A program made the position numbers and the translations under genes. Positions 24,882 to 36,674 of a DNA stretch of 64,000 nucleotides are shown here, in pieces. Positions within the stretch are counted from its first letter, which is position 1. Each line of letters opens with the position of its first letter. Source of the DNA: Phaseolus vulgaris (lineage: Eukaryota; Streptophyta; Magnoliopsida; Fabales; Fabaceae); assembly GCF_000499845.2 (NCBI RefSeq), contig NC_023758.2, positions 13,300,427 through 13,364,426 on the forward strand, read 5' to 3'. A model generated the notes under the pieces. It worked only from the letters and a program-made list of their open reading frames with translations. It searched no databases and had not been told where the DNA came from.

Positions 24882-25926
24882 TGATGTAAGTTGATTTTAC
24901 GATTGCACATTTTATTGGTTGCTCTTTGTTTATGATTTTTGATTTAGCGATTATGGTGAGAACCCTAAGAAGATTCCGACTGGACACAAACTTAACCAAG
25001 TGTGTTAAGTAAGTGTGAATGTTCACTTTAGAAGGACAAAGAGAAAAAAAAAACACAGATGTATAGTGATTATGATGATGAAGATGTGGAAGCTAACATG
25101 AACAAAGATGAAGATGAAGATGACAATATGTGGACCAAAATAAAGAAGATAAGAGAAAGAAGATGAGAGGTAAATGGCGCAAAGAGAAAGCAAAACGGAA
25201 TTAAAATGAAAAAGATGAAGAGACAGAGGAAGCTTATGGAATGGAAGATGTCACACCACTTGAAGCAGAAGAACTCCAAGATGAGTGGTGCAAGAGCCAA
25301 CACTTGAGATATTATCCACCCAAGATTTGACCCAGAGCCGCCACTTGAGATGTTACCCACCCAAGATAAAACCCATATAAAAGGAGTACTCAGACTCACA
25401 AATTCACTCAAGCAGAGTTTCTTTACTTCAAATTTTCAATGTGAAAATACATGAGGCAAGACACCATATTTATAGGAAGGGGTGCCTTGGTAGGCAAGAT
25501 GGGTGAAGGGTAGAAATGGAATGGGAGAGGGTTTGCCTAGGGTGTTGACCATGGTCAAAACCGCGCCTTTATGCATAGCTTCTAAAAGGTAGGTTAAAAA
25601 CCCTAATTCTAGTTGCCTTGTCTTGAAAAAGTGTGCTTGGTACAAGGCCATTTCGCTAAGTACACTCCCTTTTATGCTATGTGGACCTAATCTTAGCCTA
25701 TTTCTATTTGGACCCCTAAAGTGAGCCCAATTTATTTACATAAATTTTCTCTTGTGGAAAGACCAGAACGAAGAACTTCTGATATTCTGATTTATAGCTT
25801 GTACTTCTTCTGCTGATGCTTTCTCGAGGTTTGGTGGGGCCCGACTTTGTATACTAAGATGATTGACCTTTTTGTGAAGTGCTTGATGTGTCTTTAATCA
25901 TTTGTTGGTTGTTTTGGTTTGTATCA
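24882..25926 (-). repeat. 3' LTR of the gypsy element, 1045 bp
   Basis: On the minus strand it starts TGATACAAACC and ends AACTTACATCA. It is preceded by the polypurine tract AGGGGGGCA (25927-25935). A TATA box CCTATAAATATGG lies mid-LTR (minus strand, near 25470). Open frames inside (24799-25651) are fortuitous. Confidence 0.8.
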
Positions 25927-25934
25927 TGCCCCCC

Positions 25935-26200
25935 TGGTTGGAAAGAATTCGTCCTCGAATTTAGATTTCCTGCAAATAACATAGTTAGTTTGTCCCCAGA
26001 GAAGATATTTCTAAGTTTGGGATGTGAAACAAACTTATGTTCATGACGCTTGAGGAGTTCACATGGGTGAATTCTAGATACAGGTAATGTTTGTAGAGAA
26101 TATTTAGGGAAGAGATGATTTGTTTGTGAAAATCCTCTTAGAAGGGGAGAACCTTTAGGAGGTTTTTGAAGATCATCCCTAAAATTCTTTATCAAAGATG
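25935..26200 (-). pseudogene. C-terminal tail of gypsy polyprotein
   Basis: The minus-strand frame ends with a segment containing NLNSRTNSFQPGGHD directly before the polypurine tract, the usual place for the end of pol in this family. The same tail (VLNSRSNSLKLGGHD) precedes the LTR at 30218, which ties the two elements together. Confidence 0.6.
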
Positions 26201-26259
26201 TTAAGTATTTAGAATTATTTGGGAATGAAAAAAAAGGAAGAAGTATACCTAGGAGACAC

Positions 26260-27419
26260 AGTTATTTTCGTATGGGTTAACAAGATGAGACTCGCTTTAC
26301 TTTCCTCTTCTTTTTCATTTTTCTATTTTGGTTTTTGTTTTAATTTGGTCTCGATTTACCTCTTTTATCATTATGGTTCTTTTATTTGGACAATTGGCAG
26401 CTATGTACCCAAAACCTAAACATTTAAAACATTTTGTGCTTGAAGTTTTGGTGGGTGACTTAGGGGTAGAGATGGAAGGGTTGTCTTTAGAAACTCTAAG
26501 GTGAGAAGTGGTTTCGGAAGGAAAATTTTTCGTAGAATTTTTGGTTTTATCCTTCCATGAAGATTTGTGGAAGCCATCATTATGAGTATTTTTGAAATTT
26601 GTTTGCTGCAAAAGTTGTGATTCCACCTTGATTGCTAAGGAAACCAATTTTTCTAAAGAAGAGTACTCATATAACTCTACAATATCTTGGATTTCTCTCT
26701 TTAAACCACTCACAAACCTAGTGATCTTTGACTCTTCACTATCATGCATATTAATTTTAGTCAAAGTAGTTTCTAAGTCTTTAAAGTATTCATCTACTGG
26801 CCTAGGTACTTGATGAAGTCGTTGGAGCTTCAACAAGAGTTCCTTCCTATAAGAAAGAACAAATCGCGCGTGCATGTGTCACTTTAAATCACTCCAAAAG
26901 ACCACAATTGGCCTCTTGTTTAGCCCAATGTCCATTACCGTCTGATGTCAGCATTGTCTGACATAGTCTACAAATTCTAGGGATGCTAACCTAACTTTTT
27001 GGTCCTCTTCGACCTTATACACTTTAAATATTTGTTCCACTTTAGCTTCCCATCCTAAATACGCATTTGGGTCACTATCCCCACTAAAACTAGGTAACTT
27101 TACAAAATAAAAAGAATTCTTTGGTTGATGTTGGTGTTGATGGCGTCTTTCTTCAAAATTATGCACTCTCCAATCTTGGTCTTCGTCTTCATAACTCCTA
27201 TAGTGCATATGATGTCTTGTATGGTGCCTAGGCTCCCGCCTCCTTTCTCGGACCATGCTTTCTTGGTTGGCTTCTAACCTCTGCATTCTCTATAGCAGTT
27301 GTCTCATCTCCTCTTCTTTTTGGGCCAATTTTCTTTGGGCTTCGGCTAATTCCCCCATAAGACGTGCCTTTTTAGGGGGGTTAAGGCTTGGAAGACTCCC
27401 TCGAAGAGAAATGAGCCAT
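26260..27419 (-). pseudogene. Ty3/gypsy gag polyprotein remnant
   Basis: From an ATG at 27419 the minus strand reads a gag with stops: an N-terminal charged coil (GELAEAQRKLAQKEEEMRQL), then the capsid-like domain (PSFSGDSDPNAYLGWEAKVE, RKELLLKLQRLHQVPRPVDE, KITRFVSGLKREIQDIVELY). A Ser/Thr/Lys-rich linker and one zinc knuckle CFKCLGFGYIAANC follow. The knuckle has Tyr where the CCHC pattern needs His, so RNA binding is likely impaired. A frame break lies near 26880-26945. Identification is from recall of legume gypsy gag proteins. Confidence 0.8.
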
Positions 27420-28347
27420 TAAAATTTGCACAAAGAAAGCAAACGGTTAGTTAAAATAAATTGTTTAAGCCTTAACTCATGTGTATCACTAAAGAAAGAT
27501 ACTCCCTCAAAAGGGTCTACACTTGTAGCAACACCTCAAGTGAAAGATGACAAAGTTCTTACACTTACTCACCAAAGAGTCCTCAACAAAAACTTAAGAA
27601 AAAGGACAAGATGGAAAAGCTTAAAGCAAAGAAAGCTAAACCAAAATGGAATTAAGGTGAAGACAAAACTTTGAACAAGACAAACAAGAAAATCACAAAA
27701 AAGATGCAAAGAAACTTACTTAAACTTTAATTATGAAGGTTTGAAAGTTCTTAGAAAATGTGAAAGCAAGAAGGATCAAACTCCACAAGTATGAACACAA
27801 TTTGCCACATACTTAAATCCTTTTTTTTAGAAACTTGAAATTGAAAGTTGAAATATGAATTCTCTCAATTTCTTTTTATTTTGTTCTTGCTTTTTTTTAT
27901 GGATTCAAAAGTTCCATATCCTTTTTTTTCATGCATATTTGTAATTCACTTTCAATTTTTTTTTTAAAAAAAAGATTGGATTGGGATTCAATTCATATGA
28001 ACACTTGCATTCTATGTGTGGAATTAAATAAACCACTTATTAAAACAACTTCTAATTTGATTTTAGCTCTTCACAATTAAAATCAAAAGAAGTAGAATGG
28101 ATTTAAGACTCCTAGAACACTAAGAACCTATGATTCAAGCAAAAATGTAAGGAAGAAAAAAATTGACACCAAAAGCAGAATTTAAACTGCTTAATGAAAA
28201 AAAGCAAAATTGTAAATGATAAGGAATTTAAAAGTGGAAAAGAAAGGTGCTGAATTGTAAAGCGAAATTAAATTGATTGAAGGTAAAAGCAAATATAAAT
28301 ATGCAGAAAATCAAAGGCATAAAATCAACTCTTAAAAGATAAGCACA

Positions 28348-28373
28348 ATTAGAACCATGCTCTGATTATCACA
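28348..28373 (-). other. Primer-binding site region of the gypsy element
   Basis: Minus strand TGATAATCAGAGCATGGTTC, a variant of the tRNA-Met-type site TGGTATCAGAGC, next to the LTR edge at 28374. The variation indicates decay. Confidence 0.6.
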
Positions 28374-28702
28374 TGATGTGAGTTTATTTTAGGATTGCAC
28401 ATTTTATTGTTTGCTCGTTGTTTATGATTTTTGATTTAGCAATTATGGTGAGAATCCTAAGAAGATTCCCACTGGACATGAACTTAAAGAAGTGGTTAAG
28501 TAAGTGTGAATGTTCACTTCAGAAGGGCAAAAAGAAAAACACAGATATATAATGATTATAATGATGAAGGTGCGAAAGCTAACATGAACAAAGATGAATA
28601 TGACAATATGTGGACCGAAAATAAAGAAGATAAGAGAAAGAAGGTGAGAGGTAAGATGGTGCAAAGGAAGAAAAAATGAATTAAAAGGAAAAAGATGAAG
28701 AA
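28374..28702 (-). repeat. Truncated 5' LTR of the gypsy element
   Basis: It matches the first ~330 bp (window orientation) of 24882-25926, including TTTATGATTTTTGATTTAGC and the TTAAGTAAGTGTGAATGTTC block. Similarity ends near 28702, where unrelated sequence follows. Confidence 0.75.
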
Positions 28703-29740
28703 CATAATTATTCCAAATGGTTACTCTAGTAACATTAGTAGATGTGTCACTCACGCCCTCCATGCTTTGTCTTGCTGGCTAGTCCAGCTGTATTTACACC
28801 CTCCACATGTGCTCCAAAGTGGCATTGATGAACATACCTTTCCTTGTCATTGATGAACATACTTTTATTCACACTTATTAACTTTAATCATAAATTATTG
28901 GAATGTAATAATAAATAAACTCATTGTTTTAATTAAGATTCATATAGTTCGGTTTATTAGGGCCTTAACTAGTTTTTTGTGTTAATTTTGTGTTTTTTAG
29001 ATTAGATAGTCTGAAGGAAGTGTCTACATTTGCAAATGGGTCAAATATGCAAAAGTCCAAGTTGCTTCATTGAATCAAAATAGAAAACAAAATTTGAGGA
29101 GAAGAATGAGAGAATAAAATTCACAGTATCTCAGAAACATAATTGGAAACAAATCTTATGCAAAATGCAAGGAAACAAAATCCAAGAATTCTGGAAAGTT
29201 GGAAACTGAGAAACTGTTAACAAAATCTAAATCAATATATTTTCCCAAGAACTTTGGAGTAGAAAAAGCTATAAAGAGACACAAGCCTCAAGGAGAAAGG
29301 AAGGAAGTTTCACATGATTTTCTCAGTTTCTTTTTTTCTTTGTAATTCTTTTGTTTTGCCTCCGCGTGGAAGGTTAAACTCTTTTGGTTGATTCCTTTGT
29401 AATTCCATACTAAGTTATGAGATTTTGATCAATAAAAGTTATGTTTTTGAGTTCTCTATACCAATTCTTTTTATCTTCTAATCTCCTGGAAAACTGGTTT
29501 TTGTGAGAGGTTGTACTTGAACGCATGATTGAGAGTCTTCCTTATCTTAAATTTTGTTTTCTTGGTTAGTTCGCATTATTCTAATTAATTTCTTGGTGCA
29601 TGATTCAAGAGATAGGAGATAAGCATTGCCATGTAGTACACACATGGAACATAGCAGGTATGGATTAAACCAATAGACACGTGCTTTACTTGTGAGTTTC
29701 AAGTTGAATCAATTTAATGCATGTTCAATCTTGTCCAAGA
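28703..29740 (+). mobile_element. Probable LTR/retroelement fragment of another family
   Basis: The stretch 29250-29560 (GCTATAAAGAGACACAAGCC, then CCTCCGCGTGGAAGGTTAAA and a run describing a poly(A)-signal-like GATCAATAAAAG) resembles the R-U5 part of legume gypsy LTRs. Boundaries were not found. Remaining bases show nothing recognisable. Confidence 0.4.
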
Positions 29741-30217
29741 GAGGTCCATGAGGACCAAATAATAATGAAAAACAAAAGAGAAAATGAAAAGAAAGAAAGA
29801 AAGAAAGAAAAGATAAATCGAGTTACAACATATCATGTTACACAACTAAATCAATCATGTTGACTCGTGCCATGCTACAAACTACACATCCAAGGTGTTC
29901 TTCTTCCTTATCATTTTCATTACCAAATAAAACTAATTACTTGACATCTTGAACAAAGAAATTTTGGGATGAACATCAAACACTTCCTAAGGGTTCTCAC
30001 CTTTTAAGAGGATTTTTATCATCAAGCCCTTTCATCCTCAAATATTCTATCAACATGGCTTGTACAAAGAGCTTTCCCTTTTGAACTCCCCAAGCTCAGA
30101 AAAACATAATTTTGTTTCACTTCCCACACCTTACACTCTTTTATAAGTGAACAAACTAACTATGTTTTTTCCAGGAGTTCTAAATTCGAGGTCGAATTCT
30201 CTCAAACTTGGGGGGCA
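29741..30217 (+). pseudogene. 3' internal end of a second family-1 gypsy element
   Basis: The + strand carries the same pol tail (VLNSRSNSLKLGGHD at about 30164-30210) followed by the polypurine tract TTGGGGGGCA just before the LTR at 30218. Upstream sequence has frameshifts and a GAAA repeat (29793-29809). Confidence 0.65.
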
Positions 30218-32123
30218 TGATACAATCCAAGCCAACAAGGAGATGATCAAGGACCCAAATTACCATTCACACTATGAAAAGTCATCTCAACTTTCAAGTG
30301 AAGACCCCACTAAGGATCTAGTAGATCTCACCAAAAGGAGAAATGGGCAAAGACCAGAACATCAAATGTTCTTCCTTCTGGTCTTCTTAAGAATAAAACA
30401 AGTTGTAAATAAATTAGGCTCACTTTAGGGGTCCAAATAGCAAGATATGCTATAATAGGTGCCTTTAGCATAATAGGGAGGGTCTAGTTGTTTTTTACCT
30501 AGTTTCTAGAAGAAGTGGCCTAAGGTGTGGTTTTGACTTAGTCAGACCTTAAAGGCAGCCCCCTCACACATTTACCATCCTACCCTTTGATACAAACCAA
30601 GCCAACAAAGAGATGACCAAGGATGCAAATTACCATTCACACTATGAGAAGTCATCTCTACTTTCAAGTGAAGACCTCTCCAGAGGAGAAATGGACAAAG
30701 ACCAGAGCATCTAATGTTCTTTATGCTAGTCTTCTTAAGAATTAAAAAAGTTGTAAATAAATTGGCCTCACTTTAGGGATCCAAATAACAAGATAGGCTA
30801 GAATAGATGTCTTTAGCATAATAGGGGGGTGTAGTTATCATTTTAGCTTGTTTTTTACCTAGTTTCTAGAAGAAGTGGCCTAAGGTGTGGTTTTGACTTA
30901 GTCAAACCCTAAAGGTAGCTCCCTCACACATTTACCATCCTACCCTTGCTTCTTGTTTTCCAAGGCACCATCTCCTATAAATAGGGTGTCTTCCTCCTTG
31001 TATTTATATGTTGAATTTGAATAGAAAAGTTACTCTGCACAAATTGTGTGAGGTGTTTGTGAGGCTTGTTTCCTCTTAGCATTAGGTCTTATATTGAGTG
31101 ATTGGAGAACTCTCAAGTTGCGGCCATCAACACTTATCTTGGAGGAAAACCACACTCCAAGTGGCGTGACCAACTCTCTTCCATCACATAAACATTTCCT
31201 TTCTTCATCTCTTCCATTTTTCTATTACTCCATTTATCTTTGTGTTCTTATGTTCTTATTTTCCTCCATTGTCAATTCGGTTTCCATCATGCTTTTATGT
31301 TTCCTTCCATGTTCATTTAGTTTCCGCCCTTCATCATCAATCACCATATACTTGTATTTTTCTTTTCCCCTTTAGAAATGAACATTCACACTTACTTAAC
31401 CACTTGGTTAAGTTCGTGTCCAATGATAATCTTCTTTAGGTTCTCACCATATAATTGATAAAAATCTCAATCCTAAGTAAAGTGTCATATCTAAAATGGA
31501 TAAATTTAAAATCAACTCACATCACCCTTGCTTCTTGTTTTCCAAGGCACCATCTCTTATAAATAGGGTGTCTTCCTCCTTGTATTTTCGTGTTGAATTT
31601 TATAAAAGAAGAAAAACTCTGCACATTTTGTGTGATGATTTTTTACTCTAGCAATAGGTCTTATCTTGAGTGAGTTTGAGAGCTCTCAAGTGGCAACCCT
31701 CTACACTCATCTTGGAGGAAACCATACTCCAAGTGGCGTGTCCCTTCTCAATTCACACATAAGCATTCTTCTTCCATCATTTTCCTTCATTTCCATTTTG
31801 CCACTTTATTATTGTGTTCTGTAATTGTTATAATTCGGTTTTCCTTCGTGTTCTTGTGTTGTTCTTCCATTTAGCATTCGGCCATGGCCATCTTAATTAT
31901 TTCCTTTCGTGTCTTTCAATTTCTGCAATGCATCATCATTATCACCTTAACTTTATTTTCCTCTTTGCCTTTGAAAGTGAACCTTCACACTTACTTAACC
32001 ACTTGGTTAAGTTCGTGTGCAATGGACATCTTCCTTAGGTCTCACCATATACTTGTTAAAAAACCTCAATCATAAGTAAAGTGTCACCTCTAAAATTGAG
32101 TAATCTAAAATAACCTCACATCA
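30218..32123 (+). repeat. Family-1 LTR, split by a nested solo LTR
   Basis: The outer LTR runs 30218-30587 and resumes at 31525/31530-32123 (about 964 bp in total). It starts TGATACAATCC after the polypurine tract and ends CCTCACATCA. The interruption at 30588-31524 is a complete LTR of the same family bounded by a CCCTT duplication. Its TATA box (CTTATAAATAGGGTGTC) lies near 31557. Confidence 0.85.
30588..31524 (+). mobile_element. Solo LTR (family 1) nested in a family-1 LTR, 937 bp
   Basis: It starts TGATACAAACC and ends AACTCACATCA. It is flanked by CCCTT at 30583-30587 and 31525-31529, the 5-bp duplication of an LTR-retrotransposon insertion. The TATA-like CCTATAAATAGGG is intact. No internal region remains, so it arose by insertion followed by LTR-LTR recombination. 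Open frames inside it are not genes. Confidence 0.88.
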
Positions 32124-32701
32124 ACCTCTCAATTGTTTTTGAGAAAGTTATACATCATCACATTTCAAAAGCTGAAGACAAAGAGTTGAAACCAAAAATT
32201 GTAGAAAAGCATTTCCCTAATAAAGAGTCATCTAAATCAGGGACAAAAGAGGAGGTAATTATAGAGAATGATGAATATAAACTAGGGCAACCCATCATGC
32301 TTAGAATTGCTAAGTTAAAATTTCAACCTAGATGGTTGAGGACAAAAGGGTCAAGATTATGGGTTATTAAAAAACTCAGGATGGATGTCACTATTGAACT
32401 TAAAAGCCCATATTCTAGAAGAACTAAAGTTGTAACCAAGAAATTGTTTCGACAAAGCGATCATCCATCGTAGAGAAATAGGTGTCAAGCTCTATGACGT
32501 TCAACAAGCGTTTTCTGGGAGGCAACCCTGTAGATATTTTTTATTATTATGATTTGTTATTTTAAATTTTGTTTTTCTTTTTTATTAATAAATCCATGTT
32601 TTTGCATAAATTTTAGATTTTATGTGCAGGGAAACTCGCACAGGCGTGATATAGCTCGCCTAAGTGAGTTAAGCAAATTTAAAAGGAGTGCTCTCTGGAG
32701 T

Positions 32702-32741
32702 AATCTCGCCCAAGCAAGACAAATCTTGCTTAGGCGAGATT
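32702..32741. repeat. 18-bp near-perfect hairpin of the CTCGCC motif
   Basis: AATCTCGCCCAAGCAAGA (32702-32719), loop CAAA, then TCTTGCTTAGGCGAGATT (32724-32741): 17 of 18 stem positions pair. Related half-sites (CTCGCC(T/C)AAG) occur at 32655-32670 and 32753-32766, and again in family-2 LTR sequence near 48355-48490. The motif is typical of legume gypsy-like repeats. Confidence 0.8.
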
Positions 32742-33608
32742 CCACTTATACAATCTCGCCCAAGCAATATAAAAGTACGTAATTAAGGGCACTCCCAACC
32801 CCTATATGTATCCAGATCAATTTGGATCTTATGTAGCTTGGCCTTGGGACAAGTTCTATTTTTCAGGGGCAGATCCAGTAGAAGAAGCAGGACCATCTAC
32901 AACTGTAGATTAAGGCTTTAATACAAAGCTGGATGAAATCCTAAGAAGAGAAGATTGAGCAAAAACAAAGTCTTATCTTTCTAGTTTTCTTTTCTTTTCA
33001 GATATTTAAATTTTTTATCCTTCTAGTTATTTTTTCAGTTGTTTATTTTATTTTCTTATTTTGTTATATTTTTCTTTCAGTTGTTTAATTTGCTTGTATT
33101 GTTATTCTTGACTTATTTTAAATTTTAATTTAATTAATTGTTGAGTGATTTTCTAGTTTTTTTTCTTAAATAAATAAGAACTGCATTATTAAATTTGAAT
33201 TGTGGAAAAAAAGGAATTTGTGCTTAAATATTAAATAGTGAAATGAAATAGACATAAGTTGGAAAAGAAAATGTGATTGAATCCCTATTCAAATGTATTT
33301 GAAATTATGATACATGAAAATTTAACAGAATGATTGATTAAAACAGATAATGATAAATCAAGGAATGAGACTAATTAAACCAAGTGTGTATGTGAACTTT
33401 AAATAGTTGAATTTTACTGATGAATTGAAAGTTGTGGTTGCTTAGTTTTTAGTTATGTACATCATAAAAGAGCATGAAGATGATTGAGGCATTTGTGTTA
33501 ATTTAGAACTCAGGACCAAATAGCCAACCTCTATGTAAATAGAATTCATTTTTTGATAACCCTTTTTGAGCTAAGAATTTTTGTTATTATTAAGAGAACA
33601 TAGATGCA

Positions 33609-33633
33609 ATATATATATATAGATAGATAGATA
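33609..33633. repeat. (TA)n/(GATA)n microsatellite
   Basis: A short TA run followed by four TAGA units. Confidence 0.8.
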
Positions 33634-34260
33634 GAAAATGAATGGTTGGTTGTAGTTGTTTTAGAGTTTAAATAATTCAGTTATTGGAAGTAGGAATAAT
33701 GTATTCCTATTATTTGATAAAAAAGAGAGAGGAAGAGAAAGAAAAATTCATGCTGAAATCATGAAAAAGTAAAAAGAAAATGAGAAAAAACGTGAAAAGA
33801 AAATGGTGATTAGATAACACATATGTGTAGTAATTGGATTGTAGGTATGTTCTTCTTCTTTAAAATATGTATTTTGTTATTTGAAAAACACTTTTTGGAA
33901 GCCAAACCTCATTATAACCATATAAAAGGCCTTAAGGTTCATGTTTCTAATATGATTGTGATATGAAGATCAAATGAAAAGAAACTGTGATTTGTTATGA
34001 TTCGGTGAAAATAGATAGAAACACTTACCTGTGAGCATGAGAAGAAATTCTTTGATGAGTTGTCATTTTATTGTTTTAGTTTGATCCTGGAAGTTGACTG
34101 TATCTATATTTTTCTATATTTGAAGTTGGAAGCAACATAACTTTCTAATTTAATCTTTTGCTTAGTGAATAATGTTGATTTTATTTTTCAATTCAAATAT
34201 GATTTATTTATATTCATTTACTTTGTTTGAGGACAAGCAACACTCTAGGTTGGGGGGAGT

Positions 34261-36674
34261 TGATAAGTGTCATATTTCAGTAATATTTCATATTAAAAGA
34301 CAAACGCTTATGGATATTTGTTGATAAAATAACTATAACTTAACCCCTAATTTATGAATTTAAACCTTTTTTTTTTGCATATTTTGTGATAATAATATGA
34401 ATAAGATTGATTTATTCCAAAATTTGTGTTAATTACATAATTCTAAGGGAAAATGGAGATAAAAGGGCTAAAGGAGAATAGACAAGATGAAAAGGGAAGC
34501 CTGGAACACTCAAAACTCGTCTAAGCCAGAAGCACTCTAGAGGAACTCACCCTAGAGAAGTTGGGCTTTTTCTCATCCAACTCAACTATCCGAGCTCAAT
34601 CAAGCACAGGCGAAAAGTCACTTAGCCCAAGCTCAACTAGGTTAAATATGAGGCATGAGGCATAACACTAGACATGATTTGGAGAATAGAAGGTGATAAA
34701 AAAACTCTAGAGGAGGCAACTGTCAAGGAGAAACATCCTGAATCTTTTTTTCTTACTTTTCATGCTTGTAATGGCCAACATGAGTAGCTAATTCTATCCT
34801 TAGAGATTGAGAGTAATCTGTTCAAACTCTTATGTATTGAGGTGAAATTTAAGTATAATATTATGTTCTTGATTGATGATTGGTATTGTCATTTTATTCG
34901 TAATGCTTGTTTTATCATGAATTTGACCCTTAGATTTGATTGAAAATACTTCTAAGTATCTGACCTAAACGATAATGCTTAACATATTTAAATGCTAGGA
35001 ATAAATTTAAAATGTTAATTGCTATCAACATTTGTTCATAAGGATAAGGATTTTATATAAATATGTGAGAAATTTATATTTAGGAGATTATCTTAATAAT
35101 TATATATGCGAGAAGTCATATGAATGAATTTTATATGAGCATCAATATCAATAAAAGATAATATTATTATGCTTTTCAAAATACAAAAAAAAGTGAGAAG
35201 GATAAACCTCAATCACTACAAGAAAAAACCCATTTATCTACGGAATAATTTCGTAGGTAACAACCAAAATCCGTAGGTAAATCAGCATTACCTACGAATT
35301 ACCCACGAACCAAAATCCGTATGTAATGTCGGTGTAGGTAATATACCTATGAACAATGTGTATGTGGGTAATGGAAACAGTAGTTACCTACCAATTCTGG
35401 TCTGTAGGTAAATCCAACATATTTTATTTTTAAATTTTTAATTAGTATTTGAATTTTATTATTATTTCTAATTTTTTTTCGCAATATTACTTATGTCTAT
35501 TTTTAGGATATTATTGACAACTATTATATATGTTATTATAACTATTATTAATGTTAGAGATAAACTGCAGGTGAGACTCAAAGTCACGTCCCTTGAATAA
35601 CAAAAGAAGCTTTAACCGTTAGATCAATCATGTTTTATTGTCATGTTATGATTATTATTTATATTATTAATATAAATTTGTATGTAATATGGGCGTAGAT
35701 AATGAAAACAGTAGTTACCTACCAACTCCAGTCTATGGATAATGGAAACCGTAGTTACCTACCAACTCCAGACCATAGATAATGGAAACAGTAGTTACCG
35801 ACAAACTCTAGTTCGTGGATAAATTCAACATATTTTATTTTTAAATTTTTAATTATTATTTGAATTTTTTTATTATTTCTAACTATTATTTATCAATATT
35901 ACATATTGTTAAGATTATTATTTATAATTATTATTATTCGTGTTATCAACATTAATAATACCATTAATATTATTATTAATAATATTGTTATTAATAATAT
36001 TATTAGTTTTATTATATTAATATTATTAATTTTACAATGTTAATAGTATGTATATCTATTATTTATTATTATTGTTTATGAATATTAGTTATAATTTTAA
36101 AATTATTTATATTATAATAATATTTTTAATGTTATGTATATAATTATTATGAATAGTATTATTTATTTTATTAAAAAATTTAAAATTATAAAGATTATTT
36201 ACATTTTTAATATTTTTCATATTATTAATAAATAAAAATATATTATTAATTAGTAATAATATTGAATTTATTTAAGATAGTAAAATTTGTAGATAATGTA
36301 AAATTTACCTATGGATAGAAATATGTAGGTAATAATCCATAGGTAAAGTTAAATTTACCTACGGATTCAAATCAATTAATAATATTCGTAAATAATGGTG
36401 AATTTACTTACGGATTCAGGTTTGTGGAAAAAAATTCGTCGATAAATCTGATATTTTTTGTAGTGAATCCTAATTTTCTCAATTCAATCAACCAACTCTT
36501 TACTTTGCTTTATTTAAAATTCTTGCAATGTCACATACAACAAACATTAATTATTGTTTTCTACTTAATGAATATTTTACTTAAAAATTCAATTATTTCT
36601 TGTGGATTCGATATACGTTCTTATGGACAAAATATTATTTCGGATATGGTACACTTGTCGTAAAACAGTCATCA
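34261..36674 (+). repeat. LTR of the family-2 element, interrupted by a CACTA transposon
   Basis: It starts TGATAAGTGTCATATTTCAG directly after the polypurine tract and ends near GTCGTAAAACAGTCATCA (36674). Without the CACTA insert it would be ~1.16 kb. Related 5' parts of this LTR occur at 48087 and 61257. Confidence 0.7.
35214..36465. mobile_element. Non-autonomous CACTA transposon, 1252 bp, inside the family-2 LTR
   Basis: Ends CACTACAAGAAAAAAC and ...ATATTTTTTGTAGTG, flanked by AAT (35211-35213, 36466-36468). Both subterminal regions carry many copies of ACCTACGGATT / AATCCGTAGGTAA in either orientation (35237-35420 and 36310-36420, diverged ones at 35700-35820), a transposase-binding array pattern. 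The core is very AT-rich with no coding capacity. Confidence 0.88.

Larger units (their letters stand above)
24882..28702 (-). mobile_element. Ty3/gypsy retrotransposon with gag but nearly no pol (LTR family 1)
   Basis: Minus-strand element: truncated 5' LTR (28374-28702), primer-binding site, gag (27419-26260), a short tail of pol, polypurine tract, complete 3' LTR (24882-25926). Protease, reverse transcriptase, RNase H and integrase are missing, so it is an internally deleted, non-autonomous copy. LTR family 1 recurs at 30218-32123 and 56223-57188. Confidence 0.82.
32124..34260 (+). mobile_element. 3' internal region of a family-2 gypsy-like element
   Basis: It contains an eroded open frame (32186-32473; Lys-rich, unrecognised), a TTTTCTGGGAGGCAACCC motif (32512-32529) that follows pol in Athila-like legume gypsy elements, and a long AT-rich non-coding stretch. 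It ends in the polypurine tract TTGGGGGGAGT (34250-34260) directly before the LTR. Upstream it abuts the family-1 LTR at 32123, so the rest of pol is missing or displaced. Confidence 0.65.

Noticed and set aside
31094..32075. Several 60-95 codon open frames
   Set aside because: They lie in LTRs; the same frames are broken in other copies and show no protein-like conservation.
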